NCBI RefSeq assembly: GCF_018474025.1
Contig: NZ_JAHCTA010000004.1
Location: 349,962 to 413,961 of the forward strand
DNA from: Alteromonas oceanisediminis
GTDB taxonomy: Bacteria; Pseudomonadota; Gammaproteobacteria; Enterobacterales; Alteromonadaceae
Direction of reading: 5' to 3'
Length of the DNA: 64,000 nucleotides
The notes under the pieces were generated by a model. That model was not told where the DNA came from and ran no database searches. It saw nothing but the letters and a program-made list of their open reading frames with translations. The translations under genes were made by a program, and so were the position numbers. Below, one piece after another: positions 1-8,004 of this stretch (position 1 is the first letter of the stretch; every line of letters starts with the position of its first letter).

Positions 1-664
1 CTGATACACTAAAGCCCTGCCCGCATGCACGGTTTATCTCACCGACAATGTCGCACAGCAGGCGCGCACGATTTTCAATCGACCCTCCCCACTTATCATC
101 GCGTTTATTCGTTAGCGGCGAGAGAAATTGGGACAGTAAATAACCGTGTGCCGCGTGGATCTGTACTCCATCAAACCCGGCTTGTTGCGCACGTTGTGCC
201 GTTGTAGTGAAGCGTTTAATCACATCGGAAATTTGCGCATCAGTCATGGTGGTTGGTTGCGCAAACAAACCTGAATGCTTACCCATATTTAAGGCAACGT
301 TCGACGGCGAAAGTACTTTCCCCCCCATACTTTTGAAAACCTGACGGCCCGGATGGTTAATTTGCATCACAATTTTACCGCCATTGTAATGCACCGTTTC
401 AGCCAAACGGCGAAATGGCGTTAGTTCACTTTGCTCAATTAAGGCCACGCCCCCCGGGCCAGTCATGGCGTATTCATCCACCATGACATTGCCGGTTAAG
501 ATCAGGCCCACACCACCTTTTGCCCACGCTTCATAGAGGTTAAACAACGCACTATCCGGCTGCTGTTGCGCATTGGCTAAATTCTCTTCCATTGCGGCTT
601 TTACAAACCGATTTTTTATCGTCAATCCGCTGGGTAGCGTGATTGGCCTAAATACATCTGACAT
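1..664 (-). CDS. Old Yellow Enzyme family NADH:flavin oxidoreductase (partial, 3' end outside window)
   Basis: The reading frame stays open from an ATG at 664 to the window edge (about 221 codons), so only the N-terminal half is present. It begins MSDVFRPITLPSGLTIKNR and carries typical OYE-barrel features: the early substrate/FMN segment NRFVKAAM, the strand GKIVMQINHPGRQ, and the signature DGVQIHAAHGYLLSQFLSP with the active-site H-x-x-H-G type motif. The family uses FMN and NAD(P)H to reduce activated C=C bonds, nitro groups or enoyl esters in the cytoplasm. A GAGAGA ribosome site precedes the start. The gene is divergent from a MerR regulator and is read from a 19-bp-spacer promoter at 694-724, so I infer that it is the regulator's target. 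Exact substrate is unknown; NemA-like and 2,4-dienoyl-CoA reductase-like members cannot be separated without the C-terminus. Confidence 0.85.
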   Translation of the reverse strand, partial: MSDVFRPITLPSGLTIKNRFVKAAMEENLANAQQQPDSALFNLYEAWAKGGVGLILTGNVMVDEYAMTGPGGVALIEQSELTPFRRLAETVHYNGGKIVMQINHPGRQVFKSMGGKVLSPSNVALNMGKHSGLFAQPTTMTDAQISDVIKRFTTTAQRAQQAGFDGVQIHAAHGYLLSQFLSPLTNKRDDKWGGSIENRARLLCDIVGEINRACGQGFSVS

Positions 665-693
665 GCCATTCTCTCTCGCAGTTGGGGTGTGGT

Positions 694-724
694 AGCATAA
701 GTCTAAAGTCTACTTTAAGGTCAA
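694..724 (-). promoter_or_regulatory. MerR-type promoter/operator for the oxidoreductase gene
   Basis: Reading the minus strand, TTGACC (719-724) and TATGCT (694-699) are separated by exactly 19 bp (700-718). The spacer contains the dyad TAAAGT-CT-ACTTTA (704-709 and 712-717). An overlong 19-20 bp spacer with a centred palindrome is the hallmark of promoters untwisted by MerR-family activators. It lies 30 bases from the oxidoreductase ATG and 8 bases from the merR ATG, so both genes could be controlled from it. Confidence 0.75.
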
Positions 725-731
725 TAGCCGC

Positions 732-1163
732 ATGAAAATTGGTGAGTTAGCGCAGCGCGTTGGGATTGAACCATCAGCCATCCGTTATTACGAGGGCGTG
801 GGCCTGTTACCTAAAGCGGACCGCACAGCATCTGGCTACCGGCAGTACACTCAACAAGCGGCTGAGCGACTCATGCTAATCAAATTGGCCAAACAGTTTG
901 GATTTTCTTTGACGCAATTGTCCGATTTGCTCGCACCTGCGGTTTCACCGCATCAAGATCCGAATGAAAGCGAACTCGACCATGAGAAAATTCTTACCTT
1001 ATTAGCGCAGCAAGCACAGGAGATTGAAAATACGGTAGCCGCGCTAGAACAAAAACGCCAGACACTTAATCACCTGCACCACGTATTGTCGGCAACGTGG
1101 CACAGCGGCCAATGCGTTAATATGGCTGATATACAAAGACTGCTGCGTAGTAAAAGCACATAA
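732..1163 (+). CDS. MerR family transcriptional regulator
   Basis: The 143-residue protein starts MKIGELAQRVGIEPSAIRYYE, the canonical MerR winged-helix DNA-binding domain (residues 1-70, with the conserved RYYE and the GYRQY wing). A dimerisation coiled coil follows (about 85-120), then a short C-terminal tail with a single cysteine (GQCVN). The metal-binding cysteine/histidine array of CueR/ZntR types is not complete, so a small organic or electrophilic inducer is more likely than a metal, but this is inference. AAGG at 717-720 serves as a ribosome site. The gene is divergent from the Old Yellow Enzyme gene and the shared intergenic region holds a MerR-type operator. Confidence 0.9.
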   Translation: MKIGELAQRVGIEPSAIRYYEGVGLLPKADRTASGYRQYTQQAAERLMLIKLAKQFGFSLTQLSDLLAPAVSPHQDPNESELDHEKILTLLAQQAQEIENTVAALEQKRQTLNHLHHVLSATWHSGQCVNMADIQRLLRSKST

Positions 1164-1252
1164 GTGCGTTTAACCAATTATTTATGGCGATAGGGATTAC
1201 GAACGCGTTGATTAATGTTATTATACGCCCGTTAGCGATAACACACCTTTAC

Positions 1253-1612
1253 GGGGCTGATTAGGATTCGACAGGACTTGAGACGCTTTAGGTGCATGCA
1301 GAGGAGCGGTTTGCCTCTTAAAAAGCCGCAATTAAATAGTCGCAAACGACGAAAACTACGCACTAGCCGCTTAATACCCGGCATAGGCCCTTCTACCCCA
1401 GCCTCTGTCCACTAGGCGGGGAATTGGAAGGTCATAAAAGTGGAATAGCGAGGGAAACTTGTCTAAGGTTGAACCGCGAAATAGTATTAGGCCAGCTGCA
1501 AGGGAATCCTGTTTGTCGGAGTCCCAAGTAGTTAAATAAAAGACAAAATAAGCATGTAGTACCGACGGTTGACACTTTCTGGACGCGGGTTCAAATCCCG
1601 CCAGCTCCACCA
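1253..1612 (+). ncRNA. ssrA: transfer-messenger RNA (tmRNA)
   Basis: The 5' end GGGGCTGATT and the 3' end GGGTTCAAATCCCGCCAGCTCCACCA form the tRNA-like domain, with an encoded CCA end at 1610-1612. The resume codon region at 1342-1374 reads GCA AAC GAC GAA AAC TAC GCA CTA GCC GCT TAA, giving the tag ANDENYALAA. The upstream block AAAAAGCCGCAATTAAATAGTC matches the conserved tmRNA region before the tag. At 360 nt it is the normal size for a one-piece proteobacterial tmRNA. It rescues stalled ribosomes with SmpB and tags the product for ClpXP. A short antisense open frame here is a shadow. Confidence 0.97.
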
Positions 1613-1623
1613 AACATATATCC

Positions 1624-1648
1624 AAGGGCGTTTTTTACGCCCTTTTTT
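1624..1648 (+). terminator. Rho-independent terminator of ssrA
   Basis: GGGCGT (1626-1631) pairs with ACGCCC (1637-1642) around a T-rich loop, followed by six T residues (1643-1648), 12 bases after the tmRNA 3' end. Confidence 0.85.
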
Positions 1649-1755
1649 ATTGCTTCAGTTAAAAATATGATTGCCTTCCTACCGACTAATGCAGTCAATC
1701 ATAGTCTTAACTTTCTTTGAAATAACTCGTCGTGCAAAGGGCTTCACCGATATCG

Positions 1756-2529
1756 TTAGTGATTGTGATGCCCAATTGTTTCTCCCTTATCGTTGTAAAA
1801 CCCGCTGGCACCATGTTCTATGAAGCCCTGCGTTACCATTTGTGTTAAAAATGGATCTGTGTGATCATCGCCGATATCAGCAAAATCTGTTACATAATAA
1901 TTATGCCTCGTTTCAAAAAAGGCATTAATTTTATCTACATCACTTTCGACACTTTCAAGTGTCCATACGACAGATTGATTTCCTTTTTTTATGTGGAACT
2001 GCTTTATCAGTTTCTGGTTTGTTAGCCAATTGAGCGTCAGTGTCGTATCCCCAATATGCGCTACTTTCTGAGCTAATTTACATTCGGATGCAATCGTTGA
2101 CTCCTGACCATAATTAGTCATTTTAGATAGAACAGAATCAGAAATTAATTGATAGCGATTCGACCAATCGGTTTCGCGTTTCCCGTGCACGGTTTCGCCT
2201 GGTTGGTACTCAATAGCGCGTTCAAAGTGATCAAAAAAGCGAATAGGTTTCAATCGGTTTCCTTTTATCAATTGCCATGCTTCGGTGATCCCTGTTTGAG
2301 GATATTGATGTGCTACTTCCTTTCCTTTTCTCCAAAGAATTAAGGAAGTCTCTTTAACGTTTCCAGCGCTGTCGTTAGTCTCAATTTTATAGTTCGCTCG
2401 CAAAAATTCGGGATTCTCAACAATGCAATCGTTAGTTACGTTGGCCGATGCTGCAATGGGAGAAACTACCGCGGAGATGGTCGGGACAGCCAATGTGAAT
2501 ACTAATCGAAGGGAGAACAGATTTTTCAT
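1756..2529 (-). CDS. secreted protein of unknown function downstream of the phosphatases
   Basis: The 257-residue product has a probable Sec signal peptide (residues 1-29, ending AASA-N), followed by a soluble domain with two cysteines (in NDCIVE and SECKLA) that could form a disulfide in the periplasm. I do not recognise a family. The C-terminus is histidine-rich (GHHNH). The start is supported by GGAG six bases upstream of the ATG. It lies 62 bases after the lipoprotein alkaline phosphatase, but a strong hairpin terminator (2541-2573) sits in that gap, so its expression may depend on readthrough. Its position suggests a link to organic phosphate use, which is inference only. Confidence 0.7.
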   Translation of the reverse strand: MKNLFSLRLVFTLAVPTISAVVSPIAASANVTNDCIVENPEFLRANYKIETNDSAGNVKETSLILWRKGKEVAHQYPQTGITEAWQLIKGNRLKPIRFFDHFERAIEYQPGETVHGKRETDWSNRYQLISDSVLSKMTNYGQESTIASECKLAQKVAHIGDTTLTLNWLTNQKLIKQFHIKKGNQSVVWTLESVESDVDKINAFFETRHNYYVTDFADIGDDHTDPFLTQMVTQGFIEHGASGFYNDKGETIGHHNH

Positions 2530-2540
2530 GTTTTACTCCA

Positions 2541-2573
2541 TAAAAATTGAGGGGCATTGCACCAATGCCCCTC
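2541..2573 (-). terminator. strong hairpin terminator/attenuator after the second phosphatase
   Basis: GAGGGGCATTG (2549-2559) pairs perfectly with CAATGCCCCTC (2563-2573) around a 3-base loop. On the minus strand it is followed by AATTTTTA. It lies between the phosphatase stop (2592) and the next start (2529), so it may end or partly attenuate the operon transcript. Confidence 0.8.
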
Positions 2574-2591
2574 CGTTGTCAGACAAATAGA

Positions 2592-4550
2592 TTATTCAAC
2601 TACCGCATTCGCTTTTGTGACCAAGTCACCGGCAAATGCCATAACATGAAACACCATGCTCTGTTCGTTTGTGCCATTAACCAACAGTGCACCAGGACCC
2701 TTCGCATAAATACCTATGTCTTCACCCGAGTGCGTCTCAGCGCTTAGTGGTATCAATGCTTCTTGGTGGAAACCCGTTGATCGGGTATCAACCTCTGTTA
2801 GATCCTTACGCCCTGTATCAGCATCAAAGGCATACGTTGCATCAGCATTGGTTTCATCGCCGAAGTCTCTGAAGCCACGTCCATTAGTATACCCAAGGGT
2901 TGTGAATGGCATGCCATCTGCAGCAACAGCTGGTGTTTCAGAACCTACACCAACAACTTTACCTAGAATTGGATTACCACGTTTTGGGTAACCCGCAATG
3001 GTGAAAACATGGCCATGATCGGCAGTGACTATGATTAAGGTGTCTTCGTCGCTGGTTAATGAATCGGCAACTTTTACGGCTTCTGCAAATGCAATAGTGT
3101 CCGTCAATGCACCATAAGCACTACCTGCGTGATGTGAATGATCGATGCGACCCGATTCAACCATGAGAAAGAAACCTTCATCATTATTGTTTAGTATATT
3201 AATTGCTGTTTCCGTCATTTCTGCAATCGACGGCTCACCCGCTATGTCGTTGCCGCGATCTGCGTCGTATTGCATATGTGACTCATTAAACAGCCCAAAT
3301 AAACGCTCGGTTGTCTCAGTATTGATGGTGTCGAAACCCGCTTGGTCAAAGACATAAACTCCACTAGGATAGTTTGCTTGCCATTCCGCCGTTAAATCAC
3401 GGTTATCGGTACGATCACCTTCCGTAGAGCTCGCTGCATCAGGACTATTAAAAGCTGGATCACGTGGTAAGAAATGTCTGCGACCACCGCCCATTGCGAC
3501 TTCAATTCCATCAACGTCAAGCCCGTTATATCGTTCTTCGAGATAAGTCTCAAAATTGATAAGTTGGTCAGCTATATCCATACAGCCAGCTGTAATAGCA
3601 TCTGCTGGCATATCTGAGTTGTCTTCCCAGTTACGATCAGCAGATTTTGCGTAAGTGGCTGCGGGTGTGGCGTGCGTGATCCGTGCTGTCGATATGATAC
3701 CTGTGGACTTGCCTGCAATTTCAGCAAGCTCTAATGCGGTAACCAATTCATTGCCAGACACAGTAGTACAATCCCCGCGTTGAATATCTTCATCTACGCC
3801 TATCGTACCAACATCTGTTTTCACACCGCTCATCATTGCAGTCATAGTGCCCGCGGAGTCGGGTGTTTGAGCATCAACATTGTATGTTTTGGCCAATCCC
3901 GCGAATGGAAAATCGTCAAAACTAAGTTGATTTTCTTCGCCTTGTTGGCCCTTCATTTGGCCTTCAAGAATACGTGCGGCGGTAACAGTGGAAACCCCCA
4001 TTCCATCGCCAACAAACAAAATCACGTTTTTTGCATTACCTCGAAGGGTGCTAATTGTAGCCTCAAGACTGGCGTCGGGTTCAATTGCGATTTGATTCAC
4101 ACTCACAGAATTCAACGCAGCAGAATTCGTAGTCTGTCCAGTGGCAGCTAACCAAACCTGCTTTGCTTCTTCAATCTCTGCACTGCCTTCCATGTACCAA
4201 GCATTGTTCAAATTAGCGAGTATTTCTCCAGAACTTACTGCGGTCACACCGGGTGCGCAAACGTAGTTTGTGTCATCGATTTCATCTGAACTCAGCATGC
4301 CATCGCCATTAACATCGAGACCAGAATCGAACTGTACACCACTGTTTGGACAATTTAAGTCACCCACAGCAAGAGCGGTTTGCATCGTTAAACTTTGTAA
4401 ACCCGCAGCACCATCTTGACCAGGTGAGCCATCTTGCCCTGGTGCACCAGCCTGACCTGGAGCACCGTCTTCTCCATCGTCACCCTCTAAAAAGCAACCT
4501 GATAAACCCGTTAGGGCAATCGCTATAATACTTAGTCTGAATAATTTCAT
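2592..4550 (-). CDS. PhoA-type alkaline phosphatase, lipoprotein with collagen-like linker
   Basis: A lipoprotein signal (LTGLSGC, lipid on Cys19) is followed by ten consecutive Gly-X-Y triplets (residues 23-52). Next come a small calcium-site-like segment (DVNGDGMLSSDE) bounded by cysteines, and a full alkaline phosphatase domain. The phosphatase has the metal motif VGDGMG, the nucleophile serine in TPDSAGTM, the ligands VESGRIDHSHHAG and TADHGH, and a late histidine in ETHSGED. It should hydrolyse phosphomonoesters while anchored to the outer membrane. I chose the ATG at 4550 rather than an upstream GTG (4562) because it gives a clean 18-residue lipoprotein signal. The product is 652 residues. 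It starts 12 bases after the upstream phosphatase stop and is clearly a paralogue of it. Confidence 0.92.
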   Translation of the reverse strand: MKLFRLSIIAIALTGLSGCFLEGDDGEDGAPGQAGAPGQDGSPGQDGAAGLQSLTMQTALAVGDLNCPNSGVQFDSGLDVNGDGMLSSDEIDDTNYVCAPGVTAVSSGEILANLNNAWYMEGSAEIEEAKQVWLAATGQTTNSAALNSVSVNQIAIEPDASLEATISTLRGNAKNVILFVGDGMGVSTVTAARILEGQMKGQQGEENQLSFDDFPFAGLAKTYNVDAQTPDSAGTMTAMMSGVKTDVGTIGVDEDIQRGDCTTVSGNELVTALELAEIAGKSTGIISTARITHATPAATYAKSADRNWEDNSDMPADAITAGCMDIADQLINFETYLEERYNGLDVDGIEVAMGGGRRHFLPRDPAFNSPDAASSTEGDRTDNRDLTAEWQANYPSGVYVFDQAGFDTINTETTERLFGLFNESHMQYDADRGNDIAGEPSIAEMTETAINILNNNDEGFFLMVESGRIDHSHHAGSAYGALTDTIAFAEAVKVADSLTSDEDTLIIVTADHGHVFTIAGYPKRGNPILGKVVGVGSETPAVAADGMPFTTLGYTNGRGFRDFGDETNADATYAFDADTGRKDLTEVDTRSTGFHQEALIPLSAETHSGEDIGIYAKGPGALLVNGTNEQSMVFHVMAFAGDLVTKANAVVE

Positions 4551-4562
4551 TTCGATTCTCAC

Positions 4563-6146
4563 TTATTCTTCGATTAACCCTAATGCCTGATTCATAACAT
4601 GGAAAACCATGTTCTGTTCGACTACGCCTTGAACTAACTGTGAGCCAGGTCCTGTAGCGTGTAGTGAAATATCTTCACCTGAGTGCGTTTCTGAGGACAA
4701 AGGAACCAATGCCTCTTGGTGATATCCTGTTGTTGTCGTTTCCACGGTAGTGAGGTCTTTGCGTCCCGCATCGGGTTCAAATGCATAGGTTGCGTCAGCA
4801 TTGGTCTCATCGCCTAAATTCCTAAAGCCGCGACCGTTGGTATAACCCAGTGTCGTGTAAGGTAAGCCGTCAGAAGCACTGGCGGGATCTTCAGAACCCA
4901 CACCAACAACTTTACCTAGAATTGGATTACCACGCTTCGGATAGCCCGCGATAGTAAATACATGGCCATGGTCAGCCGTAACTAAAATTAAAGTCTCCGC
5001 TGGATCTGAGTTTTCATAGGCGGTTCTTACTGCTTTAGCGAACTCTAAGGTGTCAGTTAATGCGCCGTGTGCGCTGCCAGCATGGTGAGAGTGGTCTATG
5101 CGACCAGATTCAACCATTAAGAAGAACCCTTTCGAATTGTTATTAAGAACATTGATAGCCGTACTGGTCATTTCACTTAATGACGGCTCGCCAGCAATGT
5201 CATTGTCGCGGTCTGCTTCATACTGCATGTGTGATTCGTTGAATAACCCAAACACGCGAGATGCAGAATCGGTATCGATTGCCTCAAATCCAATCTGATC
5301 ATAAACGTAAATACCGTCAGCATACTGCGCCTGCCATTCTGCTGTTAAGTCACGTCCGTCAGTACGATCACCCTCAACACTGCTCGATGCATCTGGACTG
5401 TTAAATGCTTCATCTCGTGGCAAAAAATGGCGTCTGCCGCCTCCCATCGCAACTTCAATACCATCAACGTCTACACCGGTGTATCTGGCTTCAAGATATT
5501 TTTCGAAGTTGACGAGCTGATCTGCGATATCTGTGCATCCTGAAGCAATTGCATCGTCCGGCATATCAGATACGTCTTCCCAGTTTCTATCAGCTGACTT
5601 TGCATACGTGGCTGCGGGCGTTGCATGTGTAATCCGCGCTGTAGAAATAACACCCGTTGACAAACCTTTGATTTCAGCTAGTTCTAATGCTGTGATAACT
5701 TCATTACCAGCAACAGAGTCACAATCGCCTCGTTCGATGTCTTCATCAACGCCTATAACACCAACATCAGTTTTTAAGCCTGACATCATTGCTGTCATAG
5801 TGCCTGCTGAATCAGGGGTTTGCGCATTCACGTTATACGTTTTAACCAACGCAGTGTAAGGAAACTCTTCAAAGCTCAAATAACCCTCCTCTCCGGGATT
5901 ACCTTCTAGTTGGCCTTGAAAGATTCGTGATGCGGTTAAAGTTGAGATCCCCATACCATCACCTACAAACAAGATTACGTTCTTTGCACGCAAGCTATTA
6001 TTGGTGTCAAGTTTGTCAACAAGACGGGTTTGTGCATCGATATACCAAGCGTTGTTCGCTTGATACTCAGGTAGAACTTCTGCATTGAGCGTAGCTGACG
6101 CGGTCAATGCAGCAAGGCTTAACGTGCCTTTCCAAGTTAATTTCAT
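4563..6146 (-). CDS. PhoA-type alkaline phosphatase, periplasmic
   Basis: The 527-residue protein has a cleavable signal (MKLTWKGTLSLAALTASATLNA) and an alkaline phosphatase domain: VGDGMG (metal), TPDSAGTMTAMMSG (serine nucleophile), VESGRIDHSHHAG and TADHGHVF (zinc ligands), ETHSGED (late ligand histidine). It releases inorganic phosphate from phosphate esters in the periplasm. The open frame extends to 6323, but AAAGGA lies just upstream of the ATG at 6146, and the signal peptide starts there, so I use 6146. It is the first gene of the phosphatase operon, and a possible PhoB box lies about 130 bases upstream. It is nearly collinear with the adjacent lipoprotein phosphatase, which points to tandem duplication. 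Confidence 0.92.
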   Translation of the reverse strand: MKLTWKGTLSLAALTASATLNAEVLPEYQANNAWYIDAQTRLVDKLDTNNSLRAKNVILFVGDGMGISTLTASRIFQGQLEGNPGEEGYLSFEEFPYTALVKTYNVNAQTPDSAGTMTAMMSGLKTDVGVIGVDEDIERGDCDSVAGNEVITALELAEIKGLSTGVISTARITHATPAATYAKSADRNWEDVSDMPDDAIASGCTDIADQLVNFEKYLEARYTGVDVDGIEVAMGGGRRHFLPRDEAFNSPDASSSVEGDRTDGRDLTAEWQAQYADGIYVYDQIGFEAIDTDSASRVFGLFNESHMQYEADRDNDIAGEPSLSEMTSTAINVLNNNSKGFFLMVESGRIDHSHHAGSAHGALTDTLEFAKAVRTAYENSDPAETLILVTADHGHVFTIAGYPKRGNPILGKVVGVGSEDPASASDGLPYTTLGYTNGRGFRNLGDETNADATYAFEPDAGRKDLTTVETTTTGYHQEALVPLSSETHSGEDISLHATGPGSQLVQGVVEQNMVFHVMNQALGLIEE

Positions 6147-6278
6147 TCCATTTTCCTTTGTTGAGGTTGCGATATTTCCGACACTGCGCATGCTCGGGGT
6201 GCTAGCAAGACTAGGGAGGGTTTGTGTCAGTTCTTTGAAGTAAATATGAAGGATTTGTGGAGGAAATATTGCCGACGC

Positions 6279-6296
6279 ATTAAAGAAAAATGACAG
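6279..6296 (-). promoter_or_regulatory. possible PhoB (Pho) box upstream of the phosphatase operon
   Basis: The minus strand reads CTGTCAT-TTTT-CTTTAAT. This is two 7-base half-sites 11 bases apart; the first is a perfect match to the Pho consensus CTGTCAT and the second matches 5 of 7. AATATT about 8 bases downstream could be the -10 element. A further TGTCAT copy occurs 14 bases upstream (out of the 11-base register). The assignment rests on motif resemblance plus the phosphatase context. Confidence 0.45.
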
Positions 6297-6655
6297 CCTA
6301 CTAATGACATGGACTACAGCCACACTTTGACTATAACTCTATGATTTAAAAAGCTTATTATGTTATGTTATATCGTTTTACCCTTCAGCGATAGTACTGC
6401 CTTGTTCGTGTCAGATGCCAAGCGCCATCCGCTTCGCTGGTTCTCCATTTGCCATCAATAGGTGAACAATTGGGCGGTGCATATGACCCTGATTTACGGT
6501 TTGAAACTGATATTTTTCACCGTACGTCGTGTAGGGTCTTGCTCAGTCGTGCTGCGTTACTTGTGACTTCCGGTCATAAGTAAAAATCGTGTCGACAACG
6601 CTATGGAAAAAACCTCATCAAGCTCGCCAGACGAAGGAAGGAGCTACAGCGCTTT
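6297..6655. other. intergenic region with an imperfect inverted repeat
   Basis: No convincing gene is visible. TTACTTGTGAC (6557-6567) faces GTCATAAGTAA (6573-6583) with one mismatch across a 5-base loop. It lacks a T-run on either strand, so it is not an obvious terminator and could be an operator or a structured RNA end. Confidence 0.35.
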
Positions 6656-7174
6656 TTAACAATCCTCTGTAATCACCTCAACAGTGCAGTTCGGTGTTGC
6701 AAACGAATCGTAAAGCACATAGCAGCCCTGATTTGTGGGCGTACCATTGGGTGGAACGTCGTAACCAATGAGTGTGTATTGATTGGTTGAGCGGCTGGTT
6801 AGCTCGCCGTCTAAGTCGATGTCGAGAAAGTCGATCATATCAAGTTGATCGCCCGCCTCTGCTTCGGCTTCTGGGCAGAGGTTTCTAAAATCAACTTCAA
6901 CACTGCCAAACCCGAAATCCACAATGTAGTCTGTCTGAACACTACCAGAAACTGGGTTGGTGGCGCGTGGGCGTATGCCACTCACCCGGGCTTTTGCTTG
7001 GGTGAGTTGTGTCATTGATTTTATCTGACCACTCACCGATGTCAGCACGGCTATTCTGGCGTCCCGGCTAACATCAATAAAGCGCGGTAATGCCGTGACG
7101 GCTAAAATACCGAGGATGACGATCACAATGATGAGTTCTATTAAGGTAAAGCCAGAGGATTGCTGTGTGCGCAT
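6656..7174 (-). CDS. type IV pilin-like protein (MSHA/GspG-like), orphan
   Basis: The 172-residue protein has a class III prepilin signal: a short basic leader (MRTQQSSG), then FTLIELIIVIVILGILAV with the processing glycine and the conserved Glu5 of the mature protein. It would be cleaved and methylated by a PilD-type peptidase and assembled as a pilin or pseudopilin. The C-terminal half contains four cysteines (NLCPE, QGCYV, NCTVE, EDC), compatible with the disulfide-bounded D-region of MSHA-type pilins. No secretion ATPase, platform protein or other pilin is in the window, so it must rely on machinery encoded elsewhere. Whether it is a major or minor pilin is unknown. Confidence 0.8.
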   Translation of the reverse strand: MRTQQSSGFTLIELIIVIVILGILAVTALPRFIDVSRDARIAVLTSVSGQIKSMTQLTQAKARVSGIRPRATNPVSGSVQTDYIVDFGFGSVEVDFRNLCPEAEAEAGDQLDMIDFLDIDLDGELTSRSTNQYTLIGYDVPPNGTPTNQGCYVLYDSFATPNCTVEVITEDC

Positions 7175-7696
7175 AATATTTTGTTTTTATTCAAGTGATT
7201 ATCATGAATCCAAACAGGCCGACACGGGTTGCGCGCTGCCTAGTTTGACTATGGAAATCGCAATTTATACGAATTAACTGAACTTTACCACAACTTGAAC
7301 CTGCCATTCGCCAGCCCCGAGAAACCATTTTACATCTAAAATCAAAAAAGTCAGGGATGACGCGGTAAAAACGGCGTCGCTAAATGGCATTCCGGCATTT
7401 AACTCAGTGGTCTTAAAAAACCGTTATCACAGTGTCTGTAAATTTGGGAAATGCGATTGCAATTTTGTCTTATCCGCTCTTGCTTTCGGAACTAATCGAG
7501 CACCATCTACACCGATGAAACGTTGAATAAAAATCAGTGAAAACAAATAAACAACGGTTTTTCAATGCCTTATGAAACCTATTTTAACTATTTGTATAGA
7601 TGTAACCACAGACTAATCAGTCTGGCACGCACCCTGCTAGATTAAAATCAAGTTAAGCAATTAGAAAAGATACTTGTTATGAAAATGGAGTTATCA
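7175..7696. other. 522-base intergenic stretch, no gene recognised
   Basis: The stretch holds promoter space for the pilin (minus strand) and for the entericidin-like gene (plus strand). I see no long open frame, tRNA or strong hairpin in it. Confidence 0.5.
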
Positions 7697-7837
7697 ATGA
7701 AGCTATTTAAATCTGTTGCAGCCATTCTTGCCACTATGTTGATGCTGAGCGCTGCAGGTTGCGCCACCGTTGAAGGGGCGGGAAAGGATATAGAAAGCGC
7801 TGGTGAAGCGGTGCAGGACGCTGCCGACGGCGAGTAA
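7697..7837 (+). CDS. entericidin-like small lipoprotein
   Basis: The 46-residue gene begins MKLFKSVAAILATM and has the lipobox LSAAGC (lipid on Cys22). The mature part is a tiny acidic peptide, ATVEGAGKDIESAGEAVQDA, matching the entericidin A/B family pattern (GAGKDI-x3-G-x2-V). Members are small membrane lipoproteins linked to bacteriolysis, osmotic or stationary-phase stress. GGAG at 7687-7690, six bases from the ATG at 7697, decides this start over the upstream ATGs at 7679 and 7685. Unlike enterobacterial ecnAB, it is a single gene with its own terminator. Confidence 0.8.
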   Translation: MKLFKSVAAILATMLMLSAAGCATVEGAGKDIESAGEAVQDAADGE

Positions 7838-7891
7838 GTCAACGTTAAGTCCCACTGGGTTGAGTTGGGAATGCAATATTCCCGTACTTTT

Positions 7892-7919
7892 GGCGCTAGC
7901 TTCGGTTAGCGCCTTTTTT
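7892..7919 (+). terminator. terminator of the entericidin-like gene
   Basis: GGCGCTA (7892-7898) pairs with TAGCGCC (7907-7913) around an 8-base loop and is followed by six T residues. Confidence 0.85.
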
Positions 7920-8004
7920 ATAAGAAGGACAAGTTACTCTCGATTAATCGATTTAGACACGTTAGTATTTTGAATACTTATACGCGGTATGTTGGTTGTT
8001 TTTA

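Noticed and set aside
1371..1625. 84-residue minus-strand open frame
   Set aside because: It lies entirely within the tmRNA gene on the opposite strand; tmRNA explains the sequence.
6147..6323. N-terminal extension of the first alkaline phosphatase
   Set aside because: It would bury the signal peptide; the strong ribosome site is at the internal ATG.
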